Assembly (NCBI GenBank): GCA_025766275.1
Contig: JAFKAC010000023.1
Location: 248,001 to 312,000, forward strand
Direction: 5' to 3'
DNA from: Lactarius indigo
Taxonomy: Eukaryota > Basidiomycota > Agaricomycetes > Russulales > Russulaceae
Length of the DNA: 64,000 nucleotides
Shown: piece after piece, positions 1 through 12,521 of the stretch
Position numbering within the stretch: position 1 is the first letter of the stretch
How the letters are laid out: each line of letters opens with the position of its first letter
The notes under the pieces: generated by a model
What the model saw: only the letters and a program-made list of their open reading frames with translations
Database searches by the model: none
Told to the model about the DNA's origin: nothing
Program-made: the position numbers and the translations under genes

Positions 1-525
1 TTTCCAGAGCGAAAGCAACCTCTGGCACCACTTGAACTCCAAGTTGCACCGGCCGAGTTACCGTGTTGTGCCCCGGCCCGAGATGCAACAGGTCGTTTGG
101 ATCTGCTGCAGCGCGCGCGCAACACATTGAGTCTGGCGGCTGCCGGTCAGGCATGACGCGTGAGCAGCTCAACCGCCTTGTCGTGCGGGCGGAGAGGAAC
201 AATTACATCACGAACCCGCGCGGGCGGTCGGTCGGTCGCCAGGCGAGGACGAGCCGTCGATAAGCGCTTCGGCGCGTAATGGAGTACGAGTGCCTCTTGT
301 GCCACTTCATGTCCAAGACACTCGACCGCCTCGTTTAAGACCTGAAAAGCCTGACTCACGACCAAAAGATATCCAGGTGCCCCAACCCGGACTACCGTGT
401 CGAGTTTGTCGTGCTCAGCACTCCGACTCAGCACGTTGAGGGAGGTTCGTGTTGCGTGAGTATGTTCAGACGGGCTCAAAATGCGATCGAGAGCTCGACG
501 AGGGATTTCAATGCGATATCCATGT
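1..525 (+). pseudogene. C2H2 zinc-finger protein pseudogene, 5' end outside window
   Basis: Translating in shifting frames gives finger-like blocks that match, in order, the C-terminal half of the intact zinc-finger gene on the other strand at 12522-13657: HLNSKLHRP, a CPGPRC finger, the block GGCRSGMTREQLNRL, NNYITNP, YECLLCH, and an end matching TRGFNAIS. The frame is broken after the HLNSKLHRP block. An in-frame stop lies near 337-350, where the intact copy reads LNQHLKS. Similarity runs on past the stop codon into the flank (blocks GGACCTG and AGAAAGGTGC), with about 23 extra bases in this copy. It is a decayed paralogue, inverted relative to the intact gene. The start lies outside the window. 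Confidence 0.75.
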
Positions 526-1482
526 AGGACCTGGTTGTATTAATAAATAACGCTGGAAGATAGAAAGGTGCCGGTTCATTGGCCATTGGGTGATTTCGCC
601 TGTGTTGTAAAACACGGGCTCTAGTAACCTAAGTAACCTCTGTATTTGTACAACATATACCCACCTACGTAGGCTATAAATTTTTCGCGCCTTTGTTCTT
701 TGAGCTCACTGTTAAACAATATCAGGAATATTCAAATCCCACTTTTCTGGGTTGTATGCTGGTCCAAGTTCGCAGTGACATCGATAGGGATTTTATGCGA
801 GTTGGTAACCGTCGGTGTGCCTTTAGGCTACGGAAGCGAATCATGACCAAGAAAGCGCAATGACATCCGTGTCATCCCCGGGAACGAACCGACTTGGAGC
901 GTGACTCCGAGTCGCCTCGCCTCCCCTTTGCCGTGGTTCGCAGATATGAGCAAGTGAGAACTCAACTGTCAGAGCACCATCACTAACTTACGAGGTTCAA
1001 TCGATGACTCAGGCAGGACTGTCAATTTGAAGCGAACTGGCTCTAGTCGCGGTGGTCCGGTCGTTGAGATTTAGAAGGAGCGAACCGGCAGTAGCAGGCC
1101 CAGAGAAACTGCCTGAGGTAGTTGAAAGAGCGGCCCGTGACAGATCCGAGGTTGGTAATCCTCTTCCCTTGCCCCTCCTATCTCAAATCTCGCCCTGGCT
1201 TGATCTCGGGCATCCCATTTGTGTTTCTCCCCACTCATGTCTGTCAAGCCCTCCATTACGTACTGTACATTTACGACTCGATGGACTTTGGACTTTGGAT
1301 CTCTCTCTCTCTCTCTCAAGTCCTTCTCTTCTCTGGTGTATTTCTCTCTGGAGTGCCTTATATGTCATCTTTGCTTGCTACTTTCGATCTCTGGGCTTTG
1401 ACAGGCAGCGGTCGACACCCGAGGCCGAAAAGACACCAAAAACGAACGATGAAAATAAGAGTGTAATACCGTACCAGATGGC
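526..1482. other. intergenic, no gene recognised
   Basis: I see no protein family or RNA here. Open frames of up to about 140 codons at 1052-1486 overlap each other on both strands and are low complexity, with a (CT)n run near 1302-1320. They look like chance frames. Confidence 0.5.
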
Positions 1483-3359
1483 TTAGAGTCGAGCTTTTGG
1501 GTTCGGGGTGATCGCGAACCACCTAAAGAACACATTCTCGGGATCGTACTGCGCTTTAAGGCGCTGCAGACGGGCGTAATTGGGACCGAACTTGCGCACG
1601 CGTGTTCGAATCGTCGAGTGAGCGAGCGGGGGCGCGGCCTGAGGTGCCAGTAGGAGCTGTGATTTCCGCCTGGGTCTCAGAATCTGTGGGGGCAAACGAT
1701 TCATTCAGATTCTCTTCCCCTTCACGTCATAGGTGAGCCGGCTCGCTGACCAAAGTTCCCGTATCCAGAGTTGGCCTCCGTACCTGATGCCTGGGCTTCG
1801 GCCTTGGCGACGATATCCGTGAGTTCAAACGCGGCACGCTTCGCAGCTTGCGCTGCTTGAGGCGTGTTGTTGGTCCCATTTGAGTGCGCAGCCTGTCATG
1901 CTGCGATGGGAGCGGAGGTGCGCGGTGGCGTCCGCGCGCCGGGTGAGCACTGTGTGGTGTGGAATATACTCGAACAGGTACACGTGATCGACCTCGTTTC
2001 CAGGCGCCGCATTCAGTTTGGTCAGCTTCTCGAGCACGGCGTTGACGACATCGAATCTGGGGTGAGACTGGTAAATGCTCTTCATGTAATAATTGCCTCC
2101 GTGAGGAGAGAAGTCGTTCTGCGCCGGTTAGCATCGGTGTGTGTGCTCAGATAGAGAGTTGAGACGAACCGTCAAGGTGTTGAGTTTTTCAAAGGGAATC
2201 TCTTTGACATCATCGAACACGGGCTTCTGGTACACCATGGGGCTATTTAGTTCGGTGCGAGTGCAACTTCATTTACCAACTTACTCAAATCAAAGAATTC
2301 CTTGAAGTTCTCACGTCCGTCCTTCTCGGACCCGTTATAGAACAGAAGCAAAGCGATGCACTCCTGCAGACAGTTAACTTACCATGATGGACTGCACGAC
2401 AGCAATACCAAATGTGTTATCACTAACCTTCCCAGATAACGGGTCTCTGGACAAAATCTTGATTATTCCTTCGTTATTCTTGACACGTTTCCACCATCGG
2501 GTCAGTACCGTCATAAGCTCTCTCAGCACTTCTGTTGGGTAAACGGCCATCCCAGCAAAGACGGTGGGGCGCTGCGGATGCAATCGAAGAATAAACTCGG
2601 TGCAGATGCCAAAGTTAGAGCCGCCTCCACGTATGCCCCAGAACAGATCCGCATTCTCAGTATCCGCTGAGAGTTAGCGTCGTACCATTCGCGGTGACGA
2701 TAGGTTGCCTATCTCGTACTCTCAGAAGGTGGGTATGCGGTGTTGCAGAAAGAGAGTATACCTGGAGGAGATTGTCGACGACGAGGCCGTGTTGGCCGGT
2801 GAGGAAGCCATAACCTCCTCCGAGAAGAAGCCTATGAGTGCCATCAGACAAAATCATATATCGTCATGAACTGTAAAGGCAGAGTACCCTGAAACCCCTG
2901 TCTAGATCGACGAAAGTTAGTGGGGGTGAGGATAGACTAAAAAAACAGAAGGATGTTGCGTACATGATTGACGGTTCCGCCTACGGTAGCCAACTCGTGC
3001 TTGATGGACTCCTTCTCAACAGTCTCCCAGAGGGTTCCCCCTCCAACGCGTACGATGCGTCTTTCTGGGTCGACAACCGCATAGTTGAAATAGCGGGAGA
3101 GATCTACAACAAGTCCATCTTTGGCAGAGGAAGCACCTGAGGCGCTATGCCCCCCACATCGAATCGCGACTTGTAAATTATTGTCGCGTGCGTACTTCAG
3201 GGCGAGAGAAACGTCTGTCGTGTCTTTTACGAAAGCCACGATCCGAGCAGGCCTCTGGGCGTTGGCCGCCCACCGAGCTATCGCTTCTTCATAGTTCGCG
3301 TCTCCAGGGGTAACAATGTCGCCCTTGAATGACTGCCTCAAGCCAGAGATGTCGGACAT
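1483..3359 (-). pseudogene. FAD-linked oxidoreductase (berberine-bridge-enzyme-like), multi-exon, probably decayed
   Basis: The first exon (ATG at 3359) encodes an FAD-binding type 4 N-terminus: residues YARDNNLQVAIRCGGHSASG carry the R-x-GGHS motif whose His binds FAD covalently in this family, followed by VGGGTLWETV. Later exons give LLLGGGYGFLTGQHGLVVDN, ENADLFWGIRGGGSNFG and the C-terminal BBE block FGPNYARLQRLKAQYDPENV, ending at the stop at 1484-1486. The second covalent anchor (a Cys in the GG-x-C region) is absent: the block reads GGTVNH. Around 2665-2725 the expected reading (IVTANGTTLTLS then ADTENADLFW) needs two frame changes that no plausible intron supplies, and the 1720-1850 region reaches a stop before the BBE block. 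Family members oxidise alcohols, sugars or alkaloids. I think this copy is broken; assembly indels are the alternative. Confidence 0.65.
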
Positions 3360-3653
3360 TCTGGACACAGTAGCGATAGATGAGCAGCCCCTCCGACAAC
3401 GCAGAACTAAGTATCCTCCTATCGTAGGCCGAAGTTGCCGATCCGTCAGTTACTGATAGGGGCTTCGGAAAGTACCAGCATTCTCTGTCCCAATGTTAGC
3501 AGAGGTATCTCCGGTATATCTCCGAGGGGGGGTCTGCGCCACACGCTCACAGTACGTGCCACAAGCGACCCCGCACCGGACCGGGGCCGGCCACTAAGCG
3601 TTAAACTGCGAACGACACAAGGAACGACAATCGAAATCGAAGGTGTCGCGACC

Positions 3654-4168
3654 ATGACCAGCAACGAAACACGCACAGCACCAGAACTGCCTCAAGAGAC
3701 GATCGATTTCGCTCACCGCATGTTCGACGCCGCGCGCGAGGGAAATGCCGAGCTGCTTCTCGCCGCGGTGGACGCGGGCCTCCCTCCCAATCTGGCGAAT
3801 CAAAAAGGTGAATGAATCTTTTACGTCGTCCGAGTCTTCCTTTTGGCAACAACACCTGACCCTCTACTGGCAAAGGGAATACGCTGCTGATGCTCGCCGC
3901 ATACGCTGGTCACGCGGCTCTCGTGCGCGGATTGGTGGAGCGTGGGGCGGACCCGAATAGGCTGAACGACCGTGGGCAGGCGCCGATTGCGGGAGCGGTG
4001 TTTAAGCGCGAGGACGAGGTCGTGCGTGTGCTTATGGAGGTGGGCGCGGATCCGCGAGCGGGCGAGCCTAATGCGATTGCGAGTGCGCGGATGTTCGGCC
4101 GTACAGACCTGCTTGCTGTTTTGGGTGAGCAGGAGGGAGACGGCGCGGGCGCAGTGCAACAGCCATGA
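3654..4168 (+). CDS. small ankyrin-repeat protein
   Basis: There are two exons, 3654-3807 and 3876-4168, joined by a 68-base GT-AG intron. The splice keeps the frame through GNTLLMLAAYAGHAALVRGL, a canonical ankyrin repeat. The protein is about 148 residues. Repeat-like units are AAREGNAELLLAAVDAGLPPN, the TLLMLAAYAGH unit ending ERGADPN, and RGQAPIAGAVFKREDEVVRV ending VGADPR. It looks like a soluble three- to four-repeat protein of the kind found as single-domain genes across fungi. The partner is unknown. The start is chosen at the first ATG before the helical N-terminus (ETIDFAHRMFDAAREG). Open frame continues upstream but without homology. Confidence 0.85.
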
Positions 4169-4395
4169 AGAAGCTACGAGTTCCGTCTGTTGCAGTTACA
4201 GCACGAACTGCACTATAAAGATACAGAATGTATTGACTGAAAAACAGAGGCAGTATAGTAAACCAAAGAAGTCTGCAACTGGATCGAAGGTTAAGTAAGA
4301 ATAACATAACGAGACTAAGGCGCGGTTTTCAACTAAGATAATCGAGTAGACCAAGTTAAAGAAAAACGGTAAGGTCCATGTAAGATGAGACTGGT

Positions 4396-5081
4396 CTAAT
4401 CTTCAACGACTTTGCTGGATCGTGGCTTACGCTGCCCAGCGGATCGCCTCTTGTGGGCTTCAGCACGACCACGGTTCCACGCATCTTGGTCGAGAATGTG
4501 CCCAACGATAGCGGAGCTAGATGCTCCAGATTCTTCTGCCGCTGATTTCCACGTCGTAACGAACGCCGACCACGACGGCGGAAGGGAGTCGAGGAGAGAG
4601 TACGCGAAATAATCAGTCATCCCAGGCGGTTCGCGCCAGTGTCCAAGACGTCCTGCCACAAGTTGACCATGCGCAGTACGTGGGCACGGACGTCCCCGTC
4701 CTCGGAGACTCTCAAAGAGTTAAACTTGCGCAAGGCGAGCGACTTCTTGAGCGTGGACTGAGGCTGGAATTGCTCTAGCAGAGCGGCCCATGCCTCTCTC
4801 ACCGTGGGTGCCCGTCTGATTACCCACAGCCATTTGTCTGGGATATTGGTCATGAGCTGCAGCCGCGCGCAGGCGTCACGCATCTTCCAACGCCCTGGCT
4901 GGACTTCTTCTGCGCCAGCTTCGGGTGCGACCTCCTTGCCGTCGACCAGGCCCCAGAGTCCGCGTGATTGCAGTATGAGCTCGGTCTTGGCAGACCACAA
5001 CGAATAGTTGCCGTAGTCGAGCTTGGGCTCAAAGGAGATAGAGTCCAGTTGCCAGCTTTCTAGGCCTTGAGCAGTCAACAT
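4396..5081 (-). pseudogene. copia-type retrotransposon gag (UBN2-like) relic
   Basis: The first segment (5081 down to about 4620) has the copia gag pattern: LDYGNYSLWSAKTELILQSR, then GLWGLVDG, LQLMTNIPDKWLWVIR, AWAALLEQFQPQSTLKKSL. One base out of frame it continues as MTDYFAYSLLDSLPPSWSAF and ends at 4396. The junction (GANRLG then MTDYF) needs a single-base shift near 4617. No CCHC knuckle, integrase, reverse transcriptase or LTR was seen on either side, so this is an isolated gag fragment, either an old element remnant or a stray gag-derived gene. Confidence 0.75.
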
Positions 5082-5722
5082 GGTGTAGACGAGTTACTCA
5101 AGGGCTTGAGGGGTTCGGTGCGGGAGATGAAATAAGTTAATGTGCTAGATAAGAAGGGCCGTCATTGACCCGAACTCGTTTTAAGCACTCTCGCATTACT
5201 TACGAATATCCCAGCGATGAGGGAGCTCTCCAAGTGTGTTCTGGGTCTTCAAGTTGTCTCGAGGACAGTGACGGTTGTAGCTTGAAATGGTGGTGGCTGA
5301 AAACTACTCAATTCCGTTGGGTGATTACATAATTACAATGGTGCTACGACTTCGGGCCAAGCCTCGGGTACAACTAGATCGGTCAATCGCAGTCCTAGGA
5401 TAAGGACAAAAGTATTGAGAAGAACGGGGTCAATTTTAACGAGAAACTGGTCATCGGTCCAGGACAGCACACAATGGGTTGGAGAACCGAAAACCTTGGC
5501 GGGAGGGCCGGCCCGCGGAGGCTGTGCGACTTGTCAGAGGACTCGTGTTCGAATGTTGCGTTCGACGCTGACATGCCCCGTCCTGGTCCCACTTGAACAA
5601 GGACACCTCGGACATACCCTCTGCTGTCCCCATCTCTCTCCTATTAACCCTTTGGCGTAATCGTGCCAACCCTTTCGTTGTTCTGACTCACACGTCTGTC
5701 ATGGAGCACGACTTTCAGGTCT
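5082..5722. other. intergenic, nothing recognised
   Basis: Short overlapping frames only; no family, repeat or splice-consistent exon was found. Confidence 0.4.
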
Positions 5723-7164
5723 GTGACGCCCAAGTTGGAGGACCCAGACACTCATATCACCGGCCTCATGGCAGACCACCAACCTCCACATAATGCTGTG
5801 CCCCAAGGGCCATCTGATGGCGAGCACATGTTCCTCTCAAATACACCCATGCAGCCTGCAACACTCCCTGTTTCGCAGTCTGAGACAACTTCGATGCCTG
5901 ACGAGTCTCTCATTCCAAGCCATACCCCATTCGACTTACCTTCAGGATTCGCCTCAGAACGTACCAGTACCAGATGCCTTTCAGCCTGCGATTGTCTCTG
6001 ACGGTCACAGTGGAGTACAGGAGGCATGTGCTTCACCTCCCCAAGACCCTGCAGAGTATTCTGTGGCACACATGGACTCAGATTCTGATGATAACACTCA
6101 AAGTACCAAGTCTATTCATGAGTGCGGGGGCCCTTTCGTGGATTTGAGTCCACCCAGTGTCCCGTCCCCTGGCCCTCTACTTGTCCCTCTCCCCGAATCA
6201 GACGTCGAGGAAGACCCCTCCTCAGAACCGCTACAAGATGATGACGTCGCTAGCACTGCGAAGTAGCAGTAGGCGAAAATTCAGACGTATTTGCAAGCTC
6301 TACTGGCGGGAGGACGTCTCCTTCGGGCGACCCAGACCCACAAAACGTTGTCCAGCCAAGTAAGCATTCGCCTCTAGAAATCTCCTCTTATGTTCACGCG
6401 TAGTTGTCAGGTGCAGCAGACGACCACATGGCACTTTGGGTACTTGGTGATAGCGTCCTAGAAAGACACGACCGCCGCGCCTATGAGCGCTGGAAAGCTG
6501 GGTTGGGCGTAACATTTGTCTTGGCACGTCCAGTTCACCTCCTTCCAGTACTCTTCTCATACACTAACGCTAACCCCTTTCTAGGCGAACATCCTCTCAG
6601 TCATCATCCTCTGTATCGCGCTCGAGCTCTATCGCAGAACGAAGGCGGCTCATCCGACCCTGGTCTCGAAGATCCGAGCGCGACACAGAGCACGCACGGG
6701 CAGGGATAGTCCATTCTCCCCAATCGTCAGCCTATTCTTCGAAGCGGACGCCCCCTTCTTGAACTCGAACACCGCAGTTTCTCACGGGCCTCTGCACGAC
6801 CCTCATCTGCACGCTCCTGTCAGACATGGCCCTGCGCTGGATCGCCCGCTTCGAGGACCGCCAGCCGCCCCCCACCGCGACGCCCCGCGAGCGCATGGTC
6901 GCGCGTATGGAGTGGAACGAGCGCATGGAGCGATATGCCGTGCCCTGGGTGCTCGAGATCGGCATCCCTGGGCTCCTCTACGTCGCGCTGCTCTTCTTTT
7001 TCGCAGGGGCCTTTATGCGCGCCTTTCCTTTCTTCCACACCGCCGGCTGCTGGGCATTCGGCGTGCTGTGCATGGTCCTGTCCATTCGTGCGTTGTGGTC
7101 GTTCGAGCCGGCGCTTGATGCCAGGCTCCGGCCGAAACCTTTTTCTTCTTCCACACGGCGCTGA
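5723..7164 (+). CDS. putative membrane protein with Pro/Ser-rich acidic N-terminus
   Basis: The 3' half is well supported by splice phase: an exon ending at 6508 (ERHDRRAYERWKAGLG), exon 6585-6725 (47 codons, ANILSVIILCIALELYRRTK) and exon 6778-7164 (129 codons). The last exon has hydrophobic stretches FLTGLCTTLICTLLSDMALR and IPGLLYVALLFFFAGAFM, then WAFGVLCMVLSIRALW. This layout resembles DUF6535-type fungal membrane proteins such as the neighbour at 8318, but similarity is weak. The upstream part (about 5723-6270) is rich in Pro, Ser, Asp and Glu (for example PLPESDVEEDPSSEPLQDDD) and its exon joints are unresolved, so the start is a guess. Function unknown. Confidence 0.5.
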
Positions 7165-8317
7165 GAGTGTGTGCCCGTTGTATTATCTTGGTACCCACAT
7201 ACACCGCGCGGCCTGTAGTTATTGATCATGCGCCGCTCATTTGTGTGGTTCCGGCTTAGATCCATCTCATCCATTTCTTCATCGGGCCTGGAGGTCTTTA
7301 TTCCGTCATTCGTCGACCGTTGCATTTTCGACCGAGAGATATGTTCTTGATGAGTGACACAGTAAGATATATTGTGTGCCTCTGATCGAAGTAGCCCCCA
7401 TCTGGGCAGATGCTCAATTGAATGTTGAGTACTTTGAGCCCTGAACGGCCCGAATGCTGACGTGCTAACGGAGCACATCGAAGCCAAGATTCTTTGACAA
7501 GCGGACGGCGAATTATAATTTCCCGGATTCACGACAAGGGCGACGATCGCCAGCACCGAACGAAGTGCGAGTTGAACCACGTGTCTGCGTGATCTAAGAA
7601 GTATTAAAGCAAAGTAAACGAATTATTGAAACCCTGGGTACAACCAAGAGTAATGGCCGATCTAGGCCGGAGCTACGAAGACAACATAGAGCGTAGTCTT
7701 CTTGATAGTCTTTGAGTAAACGAACGAGGTGGTACGTGCTCGTTCCTCTTTTTCGTGCTACCATCTCAAGCTGTCCACCCAAGTTCTCGACGGGTTCAAG
7801 GAATCCCACCTTCGTCTCGGAAACGCCAACCCCTCATCCCCGATCGAGAAGTACTTCGTGCTTTAGCCCAGTTTCGGTGCAATCCACAAACTCAGAAATT
7901 TTCTCGCCACTGCCTACTATACACAAGTGCGAGTGTCCCTAGACCATGCGCCGGTCCCCCTCTTCCCTCCCGGTGTCCGTCCCGAACCTAAACGGAGAGC
8001 AAGGCAGTGACTCGCAAACGGTCCAACCGCCGGTCTAGCCGGTCCGGGTCAGGCGTGACAGTCGTGTAGAGCTTCACACCTTCAAGTTCACTTCACACTG
8101 ACCTGACCTTCACCGAGGCCATACTAGAAAATATCCTTGGACCATGCAAGGCACTGGAAGCGAGGCAAACACGAGGAGTTTTTGCTGGCTTGTGGGTCTG
8201 GCCATCGCTGGCCGGTCCGCTGAGGCGCACCAGGCCTGGCACTGGCCTGGCTAAGGGCAGACACCCTTCGTTCCACCCCACCACATTGTCACGGTACTCC
8301 TCACGCCATAGTCTTCA
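7165..8317. other. intergenic, no gene recognised
   Basis: It contains a C/G-rich stretch near 8020-8260 with repeated CCGGTC/GGTCCG words but no clear element ends. Candidate frames at 7594-7990 show no family features. Confidence 0.4.
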
Positions 8318-11103
8318 ATGTCCTCAGCTCATCTAGAGCATGTTAACGTAGTCGAGGGAGCTGTAGGCCTGGTTCCAGGTACCCTTATCCCCGTCTGGTT
8401 CTGTCCTTACCGTCCTTACCTACTTCTACCATAGGTGATCCCCAGTATCCACCCCAGCCGGCCCCAACTCAAGTACCACTGGCACAAGAAGTACCTGATT
8501 TTTTCGATAGCTCTGGTCCTATCTTTTCAATGTATTTGAAAATGGCGGGGGAAGAAGACGAGAAGATGGCCGAAGACTGGAAAGCGGTTGCCGATGGCAT
8601 TCTTATCTTCGTGAGTTTTCGTCCTCTAGTGCCGTGCTCGACGTCGACTCAATGGTCTTAGACTGGTCTATTCTCTGCTGCCGTCGCGTCATTGATATCG
8701 GTGTCAATTCAAGACATTCGACCAAACTCGCAAGACACCTCTAACATTCATCTCGCAAATATCTATCAAGTCCTTGCCGACCCGAATCGACCGAATATTT
8801 CCATCCCTTCTTCCCCACCCACATTCTCTCCACCAACCTACGCGGTTTGGGTGAACTCCCTTTGGTTCATGAGCTTGGTGATCAGTCTTACCTGCGCTCT
8901 GCTTGCGACCTTCCTACAGCAGTGGGCACGCCGATACCTCAAGGTCACACAGCCACGCTACAGTCCACACAGGCGCGCACGCATCCGTGCATTCTTCTTT
9001 GAGGGAGTCGAGAGGTATTTCCTACCACGCGTGGTCGACGCATTGCCTACGCTGCTGCATATTTCCCTGTTCCTTTTCTTCGCCGGCCTTGTGGTGTTCT
9101 TATTCAACGTCAACCTCACCATTTTCAAATTGGTGTTGTCGTGGGTCGGCGCCTGCACCGCTATCTACGGATGTGTCACGATCATGCCACTTTTTCACCA
9201 TGACAGCCCATACTATACCCCGCTTACGTTGTTGGTGTGGCCAACTATTATCGGGTCACTCTGCGTCATCTTTCGGGTTCTACGGTACTTCATTTGGTCA
9301 GTTTACGTTTACGGCTCGAAGGACAAGTTTCAAAAGATGCTCTCGCAAGGCATGCAGAAGACAGCCGAAGGAACTGCTCTGGATTTTCCACCACAGATCG
9401 ACACCCGCGCTTTCATGTGGACATTCGACATCCTGGACGAAGACCACGAACTGGAGAGTTTCTTTTCCGGTTTGCCTGGCTTCCGCATCTCAAAAGTTGC
9501 TGCCGATCCGCTCCCGGGTCTCACTCGGGAGGAGAAGGGAAGACTTTGTCAAGCGGTAATCGGGTTGTTTGACCGCACATTCTCATCCAATTTGCTTTCC
9601 GAATCAGTCAAAGTCCGGCGAGCCAGCATCTGCGCGAAGGTTCTTGATCCGGCGATATTTCCCGTTGACTGTCGACAACTCATCTGTAGAGTCTTGTTCG
9701 ACGATCAATGTAGGGGATTGCGGACCGCTGAATTCGGCCATGCTGTGAGGGGCTGGACTAACAATAGGGATCAGGGCACTGGATTGGTTGCGCAAGCCAT
9801 ATGTACCAGTATTGTCGCAAGGGCGCAAGCGCACGACGACTCTTGGTTTAGTCTCGCATCCAATGAACTAGGCGTCCCGGAACCCGTCCTCCGAGACCAC
9901 GCCAGCAACGGCGACAGCCTATCACTTGCCATCTTGATTCACGTCACTCGCCAACAACTTAGCCATCACTCGAAACTGTGGTGGCCAGAGTACGAGTTCT
10001 CGACAGTTCTAGAGGAAGCTTCAAGATTCAACATACACGATACGTCAGCGGAACTGCAACACGAATTCTGCGCGCTCTGGGATCGAATCGTTCTTCAAGC
10101 GCAGATCGATAACGCTAACAAGGTTGATGACGATCTGACTATTGCGTGGTATATCCTCAGACCAATTCGCACCGTGTACATCGCTCTCCACCAAAATACC
10201 ACCCCAACGAGATTCTCTGTCCCCACCCCCACTAGTGATCGGTATACCTTTCGGTGGAAGTCATCTTCGTATACATCGTGCGACATCCCTCGCCATCGTC
10301 TGGACTCGACACCTCACGTCCGCGACGTCTCCGCCTCCACAGCCATCTCTCACGCTGCACTGGCCCTAGGGTCTCTTCCCAGCTCTCCCGATGCGCCTTC
10401 ACCTTCCGTACCTTCCTCTCTCCGTATCGAAGAAAACCCCGCATCATATGTACCGCATTTGTCCTCGCAACCCGTATATCAGACAATTACGGAAAGCATC
10501 TACATTCCTGCCACTTCACCTGATCCGTCCGCCGCCGGTGCAACACGAAACAAAGACGCATCCGCTGGAACAATGCCCCCTACCACGCCGGAAGCTTCGA
10601 CGCTTCTCTCCTCTGGTCCCTCCACCGGAGCAATTCCCCCCCAGCATCACGACGCAGACCTCCCGACGTCTTCTAATGCACCGGACCTCCCACCCCAAGC
10701 CTCACCAAATACAGTCCTCGACAATACCCCTCCTACAGGTCCGCTGTTCTCTTCGCCCTCTCCCATGACTCGATCTGATGACCAACCTTCTTTCCTTCCC
10801 GGGATTCATCGCCCGATACTAGATCACGCAGAACAGACCCTCGTACCTGATATGGGTGCTACCGAAGAAAATGAAGGCACGCCGAATACTGCTATGCGGC
10901 CCCAGTACAAGGATGCTCTTGGCCCTCCTTCGATGAAACGCGCAATCCACCCGAACACTAACAGCACAGATCTTCCACTACAATCTCCGTCACGGGCACC
11001 GGTTACTGGCGGTGTCATTGCAAGTCCTTCGCCGCGCTTACCAGTCACCGAGAAAACGGAAGATCGTACATATGGTGTGCATAGCCGGTATGGTATCGTG
11101 TAA
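8318..11103 (+). CDS. DUF6535-type multi-pass membrane protein
   Basis: There are three exons: 8318-8378, 8435-8610 and 8662-11103, with introns of 56 and 51 bases. They sum to 892 codons plus stop. The first two exons supply the N-terminus and the block KMAEDWKAVADGILIF; exon 3 opens TGLFSAAVASLISV, the standard start of DUF6535. Predicted membrane segments are ILIFTGLFSAAVASLI, LWFMSLVISLTCALLATFLQ, LLHISLFLFFAGLVVFLF, LSWVGACTAIYGCVTIM and TIIGSLCVIFRVLRY. The hallmark QQWARRYL lies between the second and third. The region after about residue 560 is a Pro/Ser/Thr-rich disordered tail. The family is expanded in Agaricomycetes and has no established function. The frame is fully open. Confidence 0.9.
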
Positions 11104-11816
11104 CGCATCTCTCGGTCTAGTTCAGATGTGCGATACATTCTTTTGGGCATTCTCGATATCGCCATCCCTGTATTATTTGACTCTTCCCTCGTCTTTTGAT
11201 ATATATATACTGTCATATCATGTGATACAATATCGTGGCGACACATGCGTACTAACCGCGTGTACAGTAGAGACCGTAAAGTGCGGGAACGCGAGTGAGG
11301 AGTCTCAACCATTCCCTCGACCCCTTGATAAGCGCACCTGGGTAGTTACCTTTATTTTTGTTGGTTGGGGTCTCTTGTTAGGAGGAGCGTCAAGGTACCC
11401 AGACAAGGCTATCGTGGGTACCTACTGCCAGTGTAATGGGTACTGATCATGCTAAGGTTGGAGTGAAAAAAAGCACGTGTGGCGTGTCTGATTCACGTGC
11501 CAGTGAACACTGGTCTTCAAAGAGTCTCCAAAGTTGTCCCCCTCCTCCCCCGGGTCGTTGATGTCTAGGTAGGTTGGTATGTTGCAGGTTTAACGGTTAC
11601 CCTTCATATACGGACGGTCACCGGTCTTGTTGACATCCCCCCAAACTCGATATACCAGTGGTGATACCTGGTCCTCCACTAGAACTTAAGCATCGGGCAG
11701 GTGTCTTGACATTGAAGCTGTCGAACTCCCCTGTTAGCCAGCTACTATCGGTCGGACCTGTGGCTGGACTGTTCCCGTGTATTATTCATATAAATTTGCG
11801 TTGATCGGTCCAGGTA
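11104..11816. other. intergenic; carries copy A of a duplicated segment
   Basis: From about 11216 this stretch resembles 14626 onward: ATCATGTGATAC, then a block ending in GAACGCGAG or AAACGCGAG, then CACCTGGGTAG/AACCTGGGTAG, GGCACGTG-type words and GTCTTGACATTG at about 11704 and 15229. It looks like a diverged direct duplication rather than coding sequence. Confidence 0.5.
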
Positions 11817-12128
11817 GTGACTCAGAGATTATTATGGAGAGAATCATCTTGTAAGTATTACTTTCATGCGATGGCCTGTAGTCAGTCTGATAGAGATCAA
11901 GATGGAGCTGGAATCGAAGAGAGGTCTCCAGAAGTACCCTCAAGCCCGCAAATATCTCAAGACCTCAGAAGAAACTTTCAAGTTTGTCAGGGTCGCCTCT
12001 TCCGGCAGTTTCTCCTCTCAAATCTCAACTGCACGCCAAGCACAGAGCCAGCTCGTTCTAGATCGGTTGTCCTGCTCAAGTCCCCAATTGAACCTCAGGC
12101 CGCACATAAGTTAGTTGTGATACTCTGA
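11817..12128 (+). pseudogene. exon-like module, copy 1 of 3 (unknown family)
   Basis: A donor near 11850 (TTGTAAGTATTACTTTCAT) is followed after a 40-50 base intron-like stretch by an exon-like frame: IEIKMELESKRGLQKYPQAR, then KYLKTSEETFKFVRVAS. The same pattern, including the donor GTAAGTATT and the phrase KY-x(2)-AR-KY, recurs at about 15366-15560 and 15790-15960. I do not recognise the domain. It is charged and helical. No upstream start was found, so this copy is probably a gene fragment. Confidence 0.45.
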
Positions 12129-12521
12129 AAGTGATTATCACTTTCCCGTGATGTTTGTGGTACCGTGACGAAACCGCGGCAAAGGGCAGGGGAGCTGGAC
12201 GCACCGAGCAGCCTACTCCTAGCCGCATCGTAGATAACACGGATGACATTATGCTTGACTCAAAATACTCTCGGACGTTCTTGGGGAGTTATACCTTCCT
12301 CGCAGGTCAACAACCGGTGCCGATAGCGTCCAGAAAGGTCACGATTTCTAACTTTGTTTTACAGAGAGAAAGAACGATAGTGCGAAAACTTTATAACTTA
12401 TGGTTTACTGGTACAGAGGTGACATACAGTAGGTTATTGGAGCGCGTATTTTACGGCGCGTGCGAAGTCCTTTGAGGACCCAACGGCTAGTGACCCGCAC
12501 CTTTCTGTCTTCTAGCAGGTC

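Noticed and set aside
6157..6363. Separate small gene upstream of the membrane protein
   Set aside because: The frame overlaps the acidic Pro-rich segment of the 5723-7164 gene, is Arg/Ser-rich as expected for an alternative frame, and has no family features.
7594..7991. Candidate small genes on both strands
   Set aside because: No domain, no splice-consistent extension, and overlapping frames on both strands.
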